Origin: Spirochaetia bacterium
GTDB taxonomy: Bacteria > Spirochaetota > Leptospiria > Turneriellales > JAOUOS01
NCBI GenBank assembly: GCA_029880265.1
Contig: JAOUOT010000002.1
Span: 181,353-245,352 of the forward strand
Direction: 5' to 3'
Length of the DNA stretch: 64,000 nucleotides
The notes beneath the pieces were generated by a model, which was not told the origin of the DNA, ran no database searches, and saw only the letters and a list, made by a program, of their open reading frames with translations. The position numbers and the translations under genes were made by a program. Of the stretch, positions 55,749 through 64,000 are shown in pieces; the first letter of the stretch is position 1; every line of letters starts with the position of its first letter.

Positions 55749-56771
55749 ATGAAATTAAAAGAAATCGCTGAAAAAATAAATATAAAATTCACGGGCAACG
55801 GAGACCTAAAAATTAAAGGGTTAAAAGATATAGAAAGAATAGAGCATTCTCAAACGACATCTGAGAATTTTTTATATGTTATAGAATCTGAAAATATTCT
55901 AAGAAAACATTCTCAAATGAATAAAAATACGATAGTTTTATGCACAGACGACCTGCTTCAAAACTTTCACAATGCTCTTTATGTAGACAAAAGTCGATTG
56001 CGTCTTATATTTATAGAACTTCTTAAGATTTTTTCAGTTCAAGATAAGCTTTTTAATCATTTAGATACGGCAATCTCGCCCAAGGCAGAAATCAACGATA
56101 GCGCCAAAATCTACCCCGGAGCGGTTATCATGCAAAACGCAAAAATCGGTAAAAATTGCATTATTTATTCAAATGCCGTTATTGAACCGAATGCCAAAAT
56201 CGGCGATAATAGCGTTATACATCCCTGCTGCGTTATCGGCTATAATTGTATCATAGGAAAAAACTCTATCATTTATTCGGGAACGGTGATAGGCGCTGAC
56301 GGTTTTGGATATTACGACCATGAAGACGGCAGCAGGCATAAAATTCCTCATATTGGTAACGTAATCATTTCTGATCATGTTGAAATTGGCGCAAATACAA
56401 CCATTGATAGAGGCACCATAGAAAGCACAACCGTAGGCAGCCACACAAAAATTGATAATCAAGTTCAAATAGGACATAACTGTCAGATAGGCAGCTATGT
56501 TTATATTGCCGGCAACTCGGGAGTTTCCGGTTCTGTAAAAATAAAAGATCATGTAATTATCGCCGGACAATCTGGTATTGCAGATCACGTAACATTAGAG
56601 AAAAAAAGCGTAATTTTAGGGCTAACCGGAGTGCCTTCAGACACCGAAGAGGGGAAGGTATATTTTGGAATTCCAGCGCGGCCGGTTAGAGAGGCCCATA
56701 AAATAAACGGCGCCTTAGGCTCTTTGCCAGATTTAATCAAAAGAGTAAAAAAATTAGAAGAAAATAAATAG
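55749..56771 (+). CDS. lpxD: UDP-3-O-acylglucosamine N-acyltransferase
   Basis: 340 residues. N-terminal uridine-binding domain, then hexapeptide repeats (about 105-310) forming a left-handed helix, with catalytic-region [13 protein letters not shown]-like sequence ([16 protein letters not shown]), [17 protein letters not shown], and [12 protein letters not shown]-terminal helix closes. AAGGA lies before the start. It adds the N-linked acyl chain in lipid A synthesis, which shows that the organism makes LPS or a lipid A relative. Confidence 0.95.
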   Translation: MKLKEIAEKINIKFTGNGDLKIKGLKDIERIEHSQTTSENFLYVIESENILRKHSQMNKNTIVLCTDDLLQNFHNALYVDKSRLRLIFIELLKIFSVQDKLFNHLDTAISPKAEINDSAKIYPGAVIMQNAKIGKNCIIYSNAVIEPNAKIGDNSVIHPCCVIGYNCIIGKNSIIYSGTVIGADGFGYYDHEDGSRHKIPHIGNVIISDHVEIGANTTIDRGTIESTTVGSHTKIDNQVQIGHNCQIGSYVYIAGNSGVSGSVKIKDHVIIAGQSGIADHVTLEKKSVILGLTGVPSDTEEGKVYFGIPARPVREAHKINGALGSLPDLIKRVKKLEENK

Positions 56772-56802
56772 TTCTTCTGTAAAAGAATATCTAAATTAAC
56801 CA

Positions 56803-57237
56803 ATGAGCCGCATACTAAGCATTGATTATGGCCGAAAATATATTGGATTAGCCGTAACCTGCGAAAGTCAAATCGCGATTTCAAATCTTACAGCGTTAAA
56901 ATATCATAAAAAAGATTTTTGGGATTCTTTTTTTAAGATATTAAAAGAGTATTCTCCTAAAGAAATAATAATCGGCGTTCCTTTGCTTGACGATAGAGAA
57001 CCTACACTTTTAACGGAGATTGAAAACTTTTCAAAACATATTAAAAAAAATATACCCGAAATCAATATTATATTATGGGATGAATCGCTTTCGTCTGTAG
57101 ACGCCGAAATTATTTACAGCCAAAAAACCGGAAAGTACGCTCAAAGTTCTAAAAAAATAAACAAAAAAAAAGAAGAAATACATTCTTTATCGGCGCACCT
57201 TATTTTACGATCTTATTTAGATAGAATTTCTCATTAG
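56803..57237 (+). CDS. ruvX: YqgF-family Holliday junction resolvase / pre-16S rRNA nuclease
   Basis: 144 residues, usual size. RILSIDYGRKYIGLAVTC with the first catalytic aspartate, IIIGVPLLDD, LWDESLSSVDAE and the end HSLSAHLILRSYLD. It processes the 5' end of 16S rRNA and can act on recombination intermediates. It is separated from lpxD by 31 bases and convergent with rbfA. Confidence 0.92.
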   Translation: MSRILSIDYGRKYIGLAVTCESQIAISNLTALKYHKKDFWDSFFKILKEYSPKEIIIGVPLLDDREPTLLTEIENFSKHIKKNIPEINIILWDESLSSVDAEIIYSQKTGKYAQSSKKINKKKEEIHSLSAHLILRSYLDRISH

Positions 57238-57247
57238 AAAACAATTT

Positions 57248-57550
57248 TCACTGTTCAACATATTTTTCTTCAATGAAAAATATTTTAGGTACATTTTTTA
57301 ACTTTAAACTTTTAGCTATCTTGCCTCTTACAAATCCCGCAGAATTATTTAAAGCTTTTTTCGTATCAATCTGCTCTTTCTCGCTTCCGTAGACGCTAAA
57401 ATATATATCAGCTTTGCCAATATCGTTTGATAATTGACATCGAATAAATGTTACAAACGAAATTCTCGGATCTTTTAGTTTTCTAAAATAAACTTCTGTA
57501 ATTAATTGAAGTATTCTTTTTTCGAGTCTTTTTTGCCTGATTTCATCCAT
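57248..57550 (-). CDS. rbfA: ribosome-binding factor A
   Basis: 100 residues, slightly short (family about 115-130) with a reduced C-terminal tail. RLEKRILQLITEVYFRKLKD, DPRISFVTFIRCQLSNDIGK and the KH-type NNSAGFVRGKIAKSLKLKNV are intact. It matures the 30S subunit 5' end of 16S rRNA. It is the last gene of rimP-nusA-infB-rbfA, with an 85-base gap after infB. Confidence 0.9.
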   Translation of the reverse strand: MDEIRQKRLEKRILQLITEVYFRKLKDPRISFVTFIRCQLSNDIGKADIYFSVYGSEKEQIDTKKALNNSAGFVRGKIAKSLKLKNVPKIFFIEEKYVEQ

Positions 57551-57635
57551 GGATTATTTTGTCAAAATTAAGGATATAAGCGATATTTTCTTTTTATGAT
57601 AAATGACGATTTGTTGCGGCAAATATTTTTTATTA

Positions 57636-59846
57636 TTATTTTTCTTCTTCAGGCTTAGATGCTTTCTTTTTTTCAACGTCTTTTTGAATATCTTCATATG
57701 TACGCGATTTTTCAACTTTTTGATACACCTCAAAAGTATCGCCCTCTTTAATGTCGTTAAATCCGTCAACTTGAATGCCGCATTCAAAACCTTCTTTGAC
57801 TTCGGTTGCGTCGTCTTTAAATCTTTTTAGGCTCTTTAATGTTCCGTCATAAATAACAACGCCTTCGCGAATAACCCTGACTAAACTGTTTCTCTTAACA
57901 ACGCCTGTTGTAACCATACATCCCGATATTGTGCCGACTCCCGATATTTTAAATATATCGCGAACTTCAACTTCGCCTATAATCTCTTCGTTAATCTCTG
58001 GCGAAAGCATGCCAGAAATACCCAATTTTATATCTTCTATTGCCTGATAAATAATATTATAATATTTTATCTCGACCCCTTCTTTGCCTGCGATTTCTCT
58101 TACTTTTGCGTTGGCTCTGGTTCCAAAACCTATAATTAAAGCGTTTGCGGCCGATGCCAGCATAACGTCTGACTCTGTAATTTCGCCTGTGCTTCCGAAT
58201 ATAACATTAATTCTTACTTCATTGCTCGATAATTTTTCTAACGAAGTCTGCAACGCTTCAACTGAACCTTTTACATCGGCTTTTATAATAACCTTAAATT
58301 CTTGAAGCTTGCCTTCTTCTATGATTTCATTTAAATTTTCAAGTTTGACTTTTTTAATTTTTTGAGCTTGTTGCTGCCTATTCAGTTCTTGACGCTTCTC
58401 CATGATTTCTCTGGCAGCTTTTTCATTTGTCATCACATGAAATGAATCGCCCGCATTGGGAACTCCGGTTAGTCCTAAAATCTCTACCGGCGTAGCGGGC
58501 AAGGCTTCTTTTACAGTTTGTCCCCTGTCATTTACCATCGCCCTTACTCTACCGCTCTCTAAACCCACGACAAAAGCGTCGCCTTGTTTTAATATGCCGG
58601 CTTGTACAAGAACCGTTGCCACGGGACCTCTGCCCTGATCAAGCTTGGCTTCAATTACGGTTCCCAAAGCCTTTTTCTTTTGATTTGCTTTTAAGTCTAG
58701 AAACTCAGCCGTCGCCAATATCATATCTTCTAATTTATCAAGATTAATTCCTTTCAAGGCCGATAATTCGACAACGCCGGTATCTCCTCCCCATTCTTCA
58801 GGAACCAAACTATATTGAGTAAGGCTCTGTTTTATTTTTTCAGGATTAGCTCCGGTTACGTCAATTTTATTTATAGCTACAATAATTGGCACTTTAGCGT
58901 CTTTTGCATGGTGTATTGCTTCTATAGTCTGGGGCATAATTCCGTCGTCTGCGGCGACTACAAGCACTACGATATCGGTCACATAGGCGCCCCTTGCTCG
59001 CATTGCAGTAAACGCCTCATGACCCGGGGTATCTAAAAAAGTAATTTTGCCTTTAGGAGTGCTTATTTGATATGCCCCAATATGTTGCGTGATACCTCCC
59101 GCCTCTGTTGAAACAATATCGGTCTTTCGCAAAGCGTCTAAAAGCTTTGTTTTACCGTGATCAACATGCCCCATTATTGTAACCACAGGGGGACGAGCGA
59201 TTAAGTCAGATTCTTTATCTTCTTCTTCTTTAATTATTGTTTCTTCGTATAATGATATAACTTTAACCTGACAGCCGAATTCAGAGGAAACCAAAGTAGC
59301 CGTATCGGCGTCTATTGACTGAGTAATAGTCGCCATCACTCCGAGTTCCATTAGTTTTGCAATTACATCGGGAGTTCTTACGTTTAATTTTCTGGCCAAT
59401 TCGCCCACTTGAATATACTCAGTAATGTTTATTTCTTTGGGAACCGATGAATGATGCACATACGAGGCGCTTTTTTGTTCGCCTTTTTCTGTTTTTTGTT
59501 TTAGAAAAAACTTTTTATGTTCTTCTTTTTTAAGTATATTTTCTCTAAGGTGGGTTTTGCCTTTTTCTTTTTTTACTCTTTTATCTTTTTTAGGCGCAAC
59601 GCCAGTCTCAATAGTTCCTGAAGATGGCTTTGCAGGTTCGACTTTTTTATTTTTTATATCTTTCAGATTTTTATTTTCTTTGGTTTTGAAAAAAGGTTTT
59701 TTTTCTTTTGACTGCTCTTTTTTCTGCAAATCTTTCTTTTTAATTTTATCTATTTCAATTTGCTGCTTAACGATTTTTTGCGCAATATTGCCCCCTTTAC
59801 CGGTCGTTTTTAACACTAATTTCTTTTTTTTGGGGGATTTTTCCAT
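57636..59846 (-). CDS. infB: translation initiation factor IF-2
   Basis: 736 residues from ATG 59846; a TTG one codon earlier is possible. The Lys-rich N-terminal extension (about 1-150) is low-complexity. The IF2_N domain (about 155-205) is [20 protein letters not shown]. The G domain has [27 protein letters not shown] and SALKG. Domains II-IV follow, ending [19 protein letters not shown]. It brings initiator tRNA to the 30S subunit. Confidence 0.97.
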   Translation of the reverse strand: MEKSPKKKKLVLKTTGKGGNIAQKIVKQQIEIDKIKKKDLQKKEQSKEKKPFFKTKENKNLKDIKNKKVEPAKPSSGTIETGVAPKKDKRVKKEKGKTHLRENILKKEEHKKFFLKQKTEKGEQKSASYVHHSSVPKEINITEYIQVGELARKLNVRTPDVIAKLMELGVMATITQSIDADTATLVSSEFGCQVKVISLYEETIIKEEEDKESDLIARPPVVTIMGHVDHGKTKLLDALRKTDIVSTEAGGITQHIGAYQISTPKGKITFLDTPGHEAFTAMRARGAYVTDIVVLVVAADDGIMPQTIEAIHHAKDAKVPIIVAINKIDVTGANPEKIKQSLTQYSLVPEEWGGDTGVVELSALKGINLDKLEDMILATAEFLDLKANQKKKALGTVIEAKLDQGRGPVATVLVQAGILKQGDAFVVGLESGRVRAMVNDRGQTVKEALPATPVEILGLTGVPNAGDSFHVMTNEKAAREIMEKRQELNRQQQAQKIKKVKLENLNEIIEEGKLQEFKVIIKADVKGSVEALQTSLEKLSSNEVRINVIFGSTGEITESDVMLASAANALIIGFGTRANAKVREIAGKEGVEIKYYNIIYQAIEDIKLGISGMLSPEINEEIIGEVEVRDIFKISGVGTISGCMVTTGVVKRNSLVRVIREGVVIYDGTLKSLKRFKDDATEVKEGFECGIQVDGFNDIKEGDTFEVYQKVEKSRTYEDIQKDVEKKKASKPEEEK

Positions 59847-59882
59847 CAATTTTTTTCCTGTTTTTTACAAATAAAATTATCT

Positions 59883-61322
59883 CTACTCTTCACTATCTTT
59901 TTCGTCTTGCTCAACACTTTCTTCAACAGAGCTTTTATTGCCATCTTCTGAGCTTTCGATTTCGTCGTCCTCTTCAAATTCAACGTTTTCGGCAATCACT
60001 TCCATTATTTTCTTTGCCGTTGCTCTTCCGATACCTTCTATATTCACCAACTCATCTTCATTCATTGTTACAATATCTTCTATATAATTTATATTATTTT
60101 CATTTAGTATGCGTATAATGCGAACAGCAAGCCCCGGAAGTTCGCTTAATAAAGTTCCTTCTTCTTCCTCTTCTTCTTTTAGAGCCGATTCTCTTGAGAA
60201 AAGGTCGTCTAGCCTTTGCCGCGCTTCAGGCGAAGCCATTTCGGTACCAAAAGTACTTTCTGTTTTTACGTCTATTCGATATCCCGTAATTAAAGAAGCT
60301 AATTTTACGTTAGAACCGTCTTTTCCTATAGCGACTGATAACTCTTTATCAGAAACAATCGCCAATGCTTCTTTTTTAACCGTATCAATATTGACAAGCG
60401 AAGGTGCAGCCGGAGATAAAGCGTTTCTTATAAATTCTTTTGCGTCTTCAGAAAACTCAATGATATCAATTCTTTCTGCGCCCAACTCTCTAACAATAGA
60501 TTGAATTCGAACGCCTCTAATGCCAACGCATGCGCCGACGGGATCAACGTCTGAATTTGAAGAATGCACGACAACTTTTGTTCTTGTGCCGGGAATTCTG
60601 CCTATGTTTAATATTTCAACCGAACCGTCGTAGATTTCGGGAACTTCCATTTCAAAAAGTTTTTGTACAAATCTTTTATCTGCGCGGCTTACTAAAACCC
60701 TTAGCCCCGACCCTTTCAATTCATTTTCAATAGAATGAAGATATACCTTAATTTTATCTTCAATTCGATATCTTTCTCCGGGAATTTGATGCTTCACCGG
60801 CATTACGGCTTCTACTTTACCCAAATCTACATATATGGTATCGCCTTTTTTTCTTAAAATATAACCGTTTATTAAGTCGCCAATCTTGTCGCTGTATTCG
60901 TCTTTTACCTTTTCAAGCTCTAACTGTCTAAGCCTCTGCGATACAACCTGCAAGGCGGTTTGCGCAGCAATTCTGCCAAAATCTTTAGGATGTTCAATAA
61001 TATCTATATATTCGCCAATTTGAGCGTCAACCTTGTGTTTCACGGCCTCGTCTATATGAATTTGCATACCCGGAAGCACCACATTATCAACTATTGCCCT
61101 ATTTGCTATTAAATAAACCTCTTCTTTTTCTTTATCTATCATCACCCTTAGGTTTTCTGTCGTTTTATACTTTTTTCGATATGCGGCAATTAAACCGGTT
61201 TCAATGATGCCGATTACTTCGTTTTTATCAAACCCCTTATCTGCCACAATTTGATGAATTGCGTCAAAAAAGGCTTTTCCCATGTTGTCAGGCGTTTTAT
61301 TTTTTAATTTTGACTTAACCAT
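59883..61322 (-). CDS. nusA: transcription termination/antitermination factor NusA
   Basis: 479 residues. N-terminal RNA-polymerase-binding domain, S1 (about 140-210, INGYILRKKGDTIYVDLGKVE), two KH domains with DPVGACVGIRGVRIQSIV and AIGKDGSNVKLASLITG, then a C-terminal helix-hairpin-helix (VNIEGIGRATAKKIMEVI) and an acidic tail EDDEIESSEDG. It modulates pausing and termination. It starts 28 bases after rimP. Confidence 0.97.
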   Translation of the reverse strand: MVKSKLKNKTPDNMGKAFFDAIHQIVADKGFDKNEVIGIIETGLIAAYRKKYKTTENLRVMIDKEKEEVYLIANRAIVDNVVLPGMQIHIDEAVKHKVDAQIGEYIDIIEHPKDFGRIAAQTALQVVSQRLRQLELEKVKDEYSDKIGDLINGYILRKKGDTIYVDLGKVEAVMPVKHQIPGERYRIEDKIKVYLHSIENELKGSGLRVLVSRADKRFVQKLFEMEVPEIYDGSVEILNIGRIPGTRTKVVVHSSNSDVDPVGACVGIRGVRIQSIVRELGAERIDIIEFSEDAKEFIRNALSPAAPSLVNIDTVKKEALAIVSDKELSVAIGKDGSNVKLASLITGYRIDVKTESTFGTEMASPEARQRLDDLFSRESALKEEEEEEGTLLSELPGLAVRIIRILNENNINYIEDIVTMNEDELVNIEGIGRATAKKIMEVIAENVEFEEDDEIESSEDGNKSSVEESVEQDEKDSEE

Positions 61323-61350
61323 TTATTTTACCTTTTGTTTTGTTTACCCA

Positions 61351-61863
61351 TTAAAAATCTAAATGTAAATTTACTTTAATTACATCGGGTATAGATATTT
61401 TATAATCTTCTTTTTTTATTTTCATAGCCGTTTTGTTTTTTCTATTTTTTTTCACATCGGCCGTAACCCAATATATTTGTTCGCCTTGTATATCAATATA
61501 GCTCAAAATTCTCTCTTCTCTCTTGCCTTCTTTATTATAGGCGACTCTCATCGGCTGCTTCTTAAATCTCTCTAAGTCATCAGGCACTTTTACTTCTCTT
61601 TCTGCCCCGGGAGAAGATACTTCTATCGCATAATTTTGCGGACAATCTTCTATCTCGTCTAGCTCAATAAGTTTCAGCTTTAATAAACGAGCAAAGGTTT
61701 CGCAATCTTCAACTCTAGGCGACCCATAAGGATCATTTAAATTATCTAAAACTATCATAATTTTGGCTTCTCTATTATGGTAAGAAACTTTCAAATCATG
61801 AATCTTAAACCCAGGCGTTAAAGCGTCTTTTGCTATTTCAGATAATTTTTCTTCCCAAAGCAT
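61351..61863 (-). CDS. rimP: ribosome maturation factor RimP
   Basis: 170 residues from ATG 61863 (MLWEEKLSEIAKDAL); a TTG start at 61887 would add eight residues. The first domain holds FKIHDLKVSYHNREAKIMIV, DPYGSPRVEDCETFARLL and the YAIEVSSPGAEREVKVPDD signature. The SH3-like second domain follows (about 95-170). It matures the 30S subunit. It is first in rimP-nusA-infB-rbfA, behind the promoter at 61915-61942. Confidence 0.9.
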   Translation of the reverse strand: MLWEEKLSEIAKDALTPGFKIHDLKVSYHNREAKIMIVLDNLNDPYGSPRVEDCETFARLLKLKLIELDEIEDCPQNYAIEVSSPGAEREVKVPDDLERFKKQPMRVAYNKEGKREERILSYIDIQGEQIYWVTADVKKNRKNKTAMKIKKEDYKISIPDVIKVNLHLDF

Positions 61864-61914
61864 TTTTAGCTTAAACCATAATATCAAAATGGAGACTTTC
61901 GCCTACCCTATACC

Positions 61915-61942
61915 ATTATGTCCTTTTTTGACACCCTGTCAA
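61915..61942 (-). promoter_or_regulatory. housekeeping (sigma-70) promoter of rimP-nusA-infB-rbfA
   Basis: On the minus strand: -35 TTGACA at 61942-61937, spacer of 16 bases, -10 CATAAT at 61920-61915, which is five of six to consensus. Both rimP start candidates lie downstream. The -35 also forms half of a 15-base inverted repeat (TTGACA-CCC-TGTCAA read on the plus strand, 61928-61942), which could be an operator. Confidence 0.65.
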
Positions 61943-62008
61943 CAATAATGAATTGACAAAAGTTCTGGAAAACCAGGCGCAGCTGCGATTCGCGAACCGT
62001 TTCGGGTA

Positions 62009-63199
62009 TTACTGCCTTTCTACGAAGTTTTTATATTTTCTTTGATAAAAGCGAAAAAACCAAAATATCAAAAAAGAAATAAACGAAAAGATAGCGGCAA
62101 TTAAAAATACGCTCTTAAATTCTTTTTCTGAGGCCAAATTTCCTAAAAAGTAGGCGCCGGCGCCGGCGCCTAGCGATCGCGAGAAAATTAAATATATCGC
62201 CTGAGCAGTCGCCAATCTTCGCGGGTGCGTTTTTTTTTCTAAGAAAAGAAGCGACCCCATATATCCGCCAGAAAATTGTACGCCATGCAAAAACTGAGAT
62301 ATTAAAACTAAAAATCCCGGCGACAAGGCCCATAAAATAAAGTTACGAACGGCCCCTGCAATCAAGCCAAAGCCAAGAATCGCCATAATTCCCTTTTTTT
62401 TTATAATAAGCGGAGAAACCATGAAAAATATTATTTCAACCGAGGTTCCTATTATCCATATGAACGGTATCGGCGAAACGATAAAATCAACGTCTGCAAG
62501 ATAAGCGCTAATGATGTATTCGGCTGTAGAATATCCGAAAAAGAAAAAAAACATCATAATAAGAAAAAATAGCATCAATTTTGACTTTATAATCTTATAA
62601 AACTGATCTAAATGCACAGATGCCTTTTCGCTTTGACGCGGTTTTCTTTTTTCAGGAAAAAAATACAGCAGAAAAGAACTGGCTAAAATAAAAACAAATG
62701 AAAACTTCATAATCTCAGAAGGGTCTATTTTTAAAAATAAAAAAGGAATATTTGCCGATAAAAAACCCGCTGTTCCATATAACCGCGAATGCCCAAAATA
62801 TACGGGATCATTGTCGCTTTGAAGAAAGAAGACATCTATAAGGGGTATAATTCCGCCGACTGCAAAAGTTACAGCCGGCCAGAAGAATAAAGCGTATTCA
62901 AAAATATATTCTTTATATTTTCCCTGAGATATGGCCGCTAAGAAATAAATACTTATAGCCGCTAGAATACTTTTTATGAATATAATATTTCTGGCATGCA
63001 GGGTTTTATCTGAAATATATCCTGAAAGCAAAGCGCCGACAGGCATTAAAAGCTGTCCCGTCAGAAATATCGTTCCCGGACTTTCGATTTTTAATTCGTT
63101 GTAAAAATAAGCAGATATCTGCGGTATAAGAAATCCCATCCCGCAAAAAAATAAAAAAAACCAAATTTTAAAGAATACGCTAGTCTTGAAACGAATCAA
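62009..63199 (-). CDS. MFS transporter, nucleoside/sugar symporter-like
   Basis: 396 residues from TTG, 12 membrane helices. N-terminal FCGMGFLIPQISAYFYNELK, loop 2/3 motif MPVGALLSGYISDKTLHARN with conserved G-x3-D, and the second half SPGFLVLISQFLHGVQFSGG, RRLATAQAIYLIFSRSLGAG. This resembles the 3-phenylpropionate/nucleoside-H+ symporter (MFS_1_like) group. The substrate is unknown. The start overlaps the STAS gene by 20 bases, which suggests coupling. Confidence 0.85.
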   Translation of the reverse strand: MIRFKTSVFFKIWFFLFFCGMGFLIPQISAYFYNELKIESPGTIFLTGQLLMPVGALLSGYISDKTLHARNIIFIKSILAAISIYFLAAISQGKYKEYIFEYALFFWPAVTFAVGGIIPLIDVFFLQSDNDPVYFGHSRLYGTAGFLSANIPFLFLKIDPSEIMKFSFVFILASSFLLYFFPEKRKPRQSEKASVHLDQFYKIIKSKLMLFFLIMMFFFFFGYSTAEYIISAYLADVDFIVSPIPFIWIIGTSVEIIFFMVSPLIIKKKGIMAILGFGLIAGAVRNFILWALSPGFLVLISQFLHGVQFSGGYMGSLLFLEKKTHPRRLATAQAIYLIFSRSLGAGAGAYFLGNLASEKEFKSVFLIAAIFSFISFLIFWFFRFYQRKYKNFVERQ

Positions 63200-63521
63200 A
63201 CGCGTCTTCCTGATTTCTAAATATCTCTAAAACAGATTCAAGCTTTGTTATTTCAAGAAGATTTTCAACATCAGAGGTAAGAGAGCATAGACCAAATCGT
63301 CCGTTTTTTTTCTCAACTTCGCGAAAAATATTTAAGAATATGCCAAGCGCGGCTGAATTGATAAAAGGCACTTTTTTTAAATCAACGATAATCTTAGGAG
63401 CTTCCATCTGATGCAGATATGACTCTAGTTCGTCGGCAAGTGTAAACTCCATACCCGATTTTATAGGACCCTCAATTTCTACAATCCAGATATCGTTCTT
63501 TTTTTTATTTTTTGTTTTCAT
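63180..63521 (-). CDS. STAS-domain anti-sigma factor antagonist
   Basis: 113 residues. One STAS domain: WIVEIEGPIKSGMEFTLADEL, then PKIIVDLKKVPFINSAALGI with the phosphorylatable serine NSAALG intact, LNIFREVEKKNGRFGLCSL and a final KLESVLEIF. Such proteins switch partners with an anti-sigma kinase, or act in signalling phosphorelays. No RsbW-type kinase adjoins. It overlaps the downstream transporter gene by 20 bases. Confidence 0.9.
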   Translation of the reverse strand: MKTKNKKKNDIWIVEIEGPIKSGMEFTLADELESYLHQMEAPKIIVDLKKVPFINSAALGIFLNIFREVEKKNGRFGLCSLTSDVENLLEITKLESVLEIFRNQEDAFDSFQD

Positions 63522-63761
63522 TTTTATTCTTTTTCACGCGTTAATTAGAAGCATAGCTATTTTTTTAAGCCATATTTCAATTTACAAATTACTGTTTCGT
63601 TACATAAAAGCAAGCATTTTTTTATACTAACTTAAAATCCCTCTAAAATGAACCTAATGGGAAATACGCGCCTGCGCCAAGATCGGCCCGCAAATCGCAA
63701 TTACGCCTTTTGCAGATCTTTTTTTTAATTGCAAAATTATTTTTGTTTTACAAAGAGACCT

Positions 63762-64000
63762 ATGGAAGAAAATATCAAAGACAAAAAAGAAACAGAGACC
63801 GCTGAAAAAATAAAAGACAGCGGCAAAAAAGCATGGGAAAAAAGCAAAGAAGGCATTAAACATCTAAGCGAAAACATACACCAGTCTCTAGAAGACGACT
63901 CTAATGAGCAGACTTATGGAGCGTTCGCATATATACCATTAATAGGACCTTTAGTTGTTTATTTATTCAAAAAAAAACAAAAATTTTCAAAATTACACGC
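63762..64000 (+). CDS. N-terminal part of a DUF4870-like small membrane protein (partial)
   Basis: The frame starts at ATG 63762 with AGAG just before, and runs off the right edge after 79 codons. A charged coil (EKIKDSGKKAWEKSKEGIKHL) precedes EQTYGAFAYIPLIGPLVVYL, then a basic FKKKQKFSKLHA. The run 'YIPLIGPL ... K ... F ... HA' is the DUF4870/Tic20-like opening of small membrane proteins. The rest lies outside the window. The opposing minus-strand frame at 63654-63863 is only a shadow. Confidence 0.65.
   Translation, partial: MEENIKDKKETETAEKIKDSGKKAWEKSKEGIKHLSENIHQSLEDDSNEQTYGAFAYIPLIGPLVVYLFKKKQKFSKLH

Noticed and set aside
57554-57787. Minus-strand Lys-rich frame after infB
   Set aside because: It lies in another frame of the infB 3' end and is Lys-rich only because the DNA is A-rich.
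63654-63863. Minus-strand 69-codon frame at the right edge
   Set aside because: It is antisense to the start of the DUF4870-like gene and is a run of Phe from A-rich DNA.
1-64000. tRNA, rRNA, CRISPR arrays, prophage or intact insertion sequences
   Set aside because: I looked through the intergenic gaps on both strands and found no T-loop-like motif with cloverleaf, no spaced direct repeats and no transposase or integrase frame.

Overview
The window is AT-rich, densely packed bacterial chromosome. It carries an almost complete housekeeping set (lepA, murI, lysC, gpmI, tig, miaB, truB, purM, folP, ruvB, ruvX, pdxJ, acpS, rimP-nusA-infB-rbfA) and a rod-shape cluster (mreBCD, PBP2, rodA). The cell has an outer membrane: LpxD, a Skp/OmpH-like chaperone, ExbB/ExbD, beta-barrel proteins and many lipoproteins with loose lipoboxes (such as LFLQC, YFASC, NIGC, ITAC). 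It also makes c-di-AMP (CdaA plus a YbbR-domain protein) and has a c-di-GMP cyclase. LPS genes with CdaA, loose lipoboxes and UPF0164/PorV-like proteins fit a spirochaete-like or other deep Gram-negative lineage. This placement is inference; there is no rRNA gene or lineage marker here. No tRNA, rRNA, CRISPR array, prophage or intact insertion sequence was seen.

Layout. 0-4 kb: accessory end with a RuBisCO-like protein, a diguanylate cyclase, the remnant of a second one and a WHy-domain lipoprotein. 4-8.5 kb (minus): lysC-murI-lepA-nudix. 8.5-12.1 kb: ECF sigma and anti-sigma genes divergent from a von Willebrand lipoprotein that has a good ECF-type promoter. 12.3-16.6 kb (minus): decayed acetyltransferase, gpmI, modABC. 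17.5-20.9 kb (plus): tig, a secreted protein, miaB. 20.9-23.2 kb: DnaC-like ATPase and an aminotransferase. 23.2-25.6 kb (minus): two tandem TolB/CsgG-like plus barrel paralogues and the relic of a third, beside a 46-bp palindrome. 25.8-31.7 kb (minus): TlpA-like lipoprotein, PstS-like lipoprotein, methyltransferase, large membrane/TPR protein, ExbD and ExbB. 31.8-36.7 kb: glycosyltransferase-methyltransferase-truB (plus), then a DASS transporter and M23 peptidase (minus).

36.8-46.2 kb (plus, one minus-strand lipoprotein gene): rlpA-purM, then a small protein, a PNPFNP-containing secreted protein and a PorV-like barrel, then folP-cdaA-ybbR-pdxJ-acpS-ruvB. 46.2-52.3 kb (minus): mreB-mreC-mreD-PBP2-rodA. 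52.4-57.2 kb (plus): pssA, a glycine-zipper protein, a FlgT-like lipoprotein, skp-like, lpxD, ruvX. 57.2-61.9 kb (minus): rimP-nusA-infB-rbfA behind a near-consensus housekeeping promoter. 62.0-63.5 kb (minus): a STAS protein overlapping an MFS transporter. The window ends inside a small membrane-protein gene.

The most distinctive points are the paralogue family at 23-25.6 kb, whose sensor halves are nearly identical and whose barrels have diverged; the ECF sigma/anti-sigma/VWA module with a matching promoter; the PNPFNP protein next to a PorV-like barrel; the RuBisCO-like protein with altered active-site residues; and several genes caught in decay.
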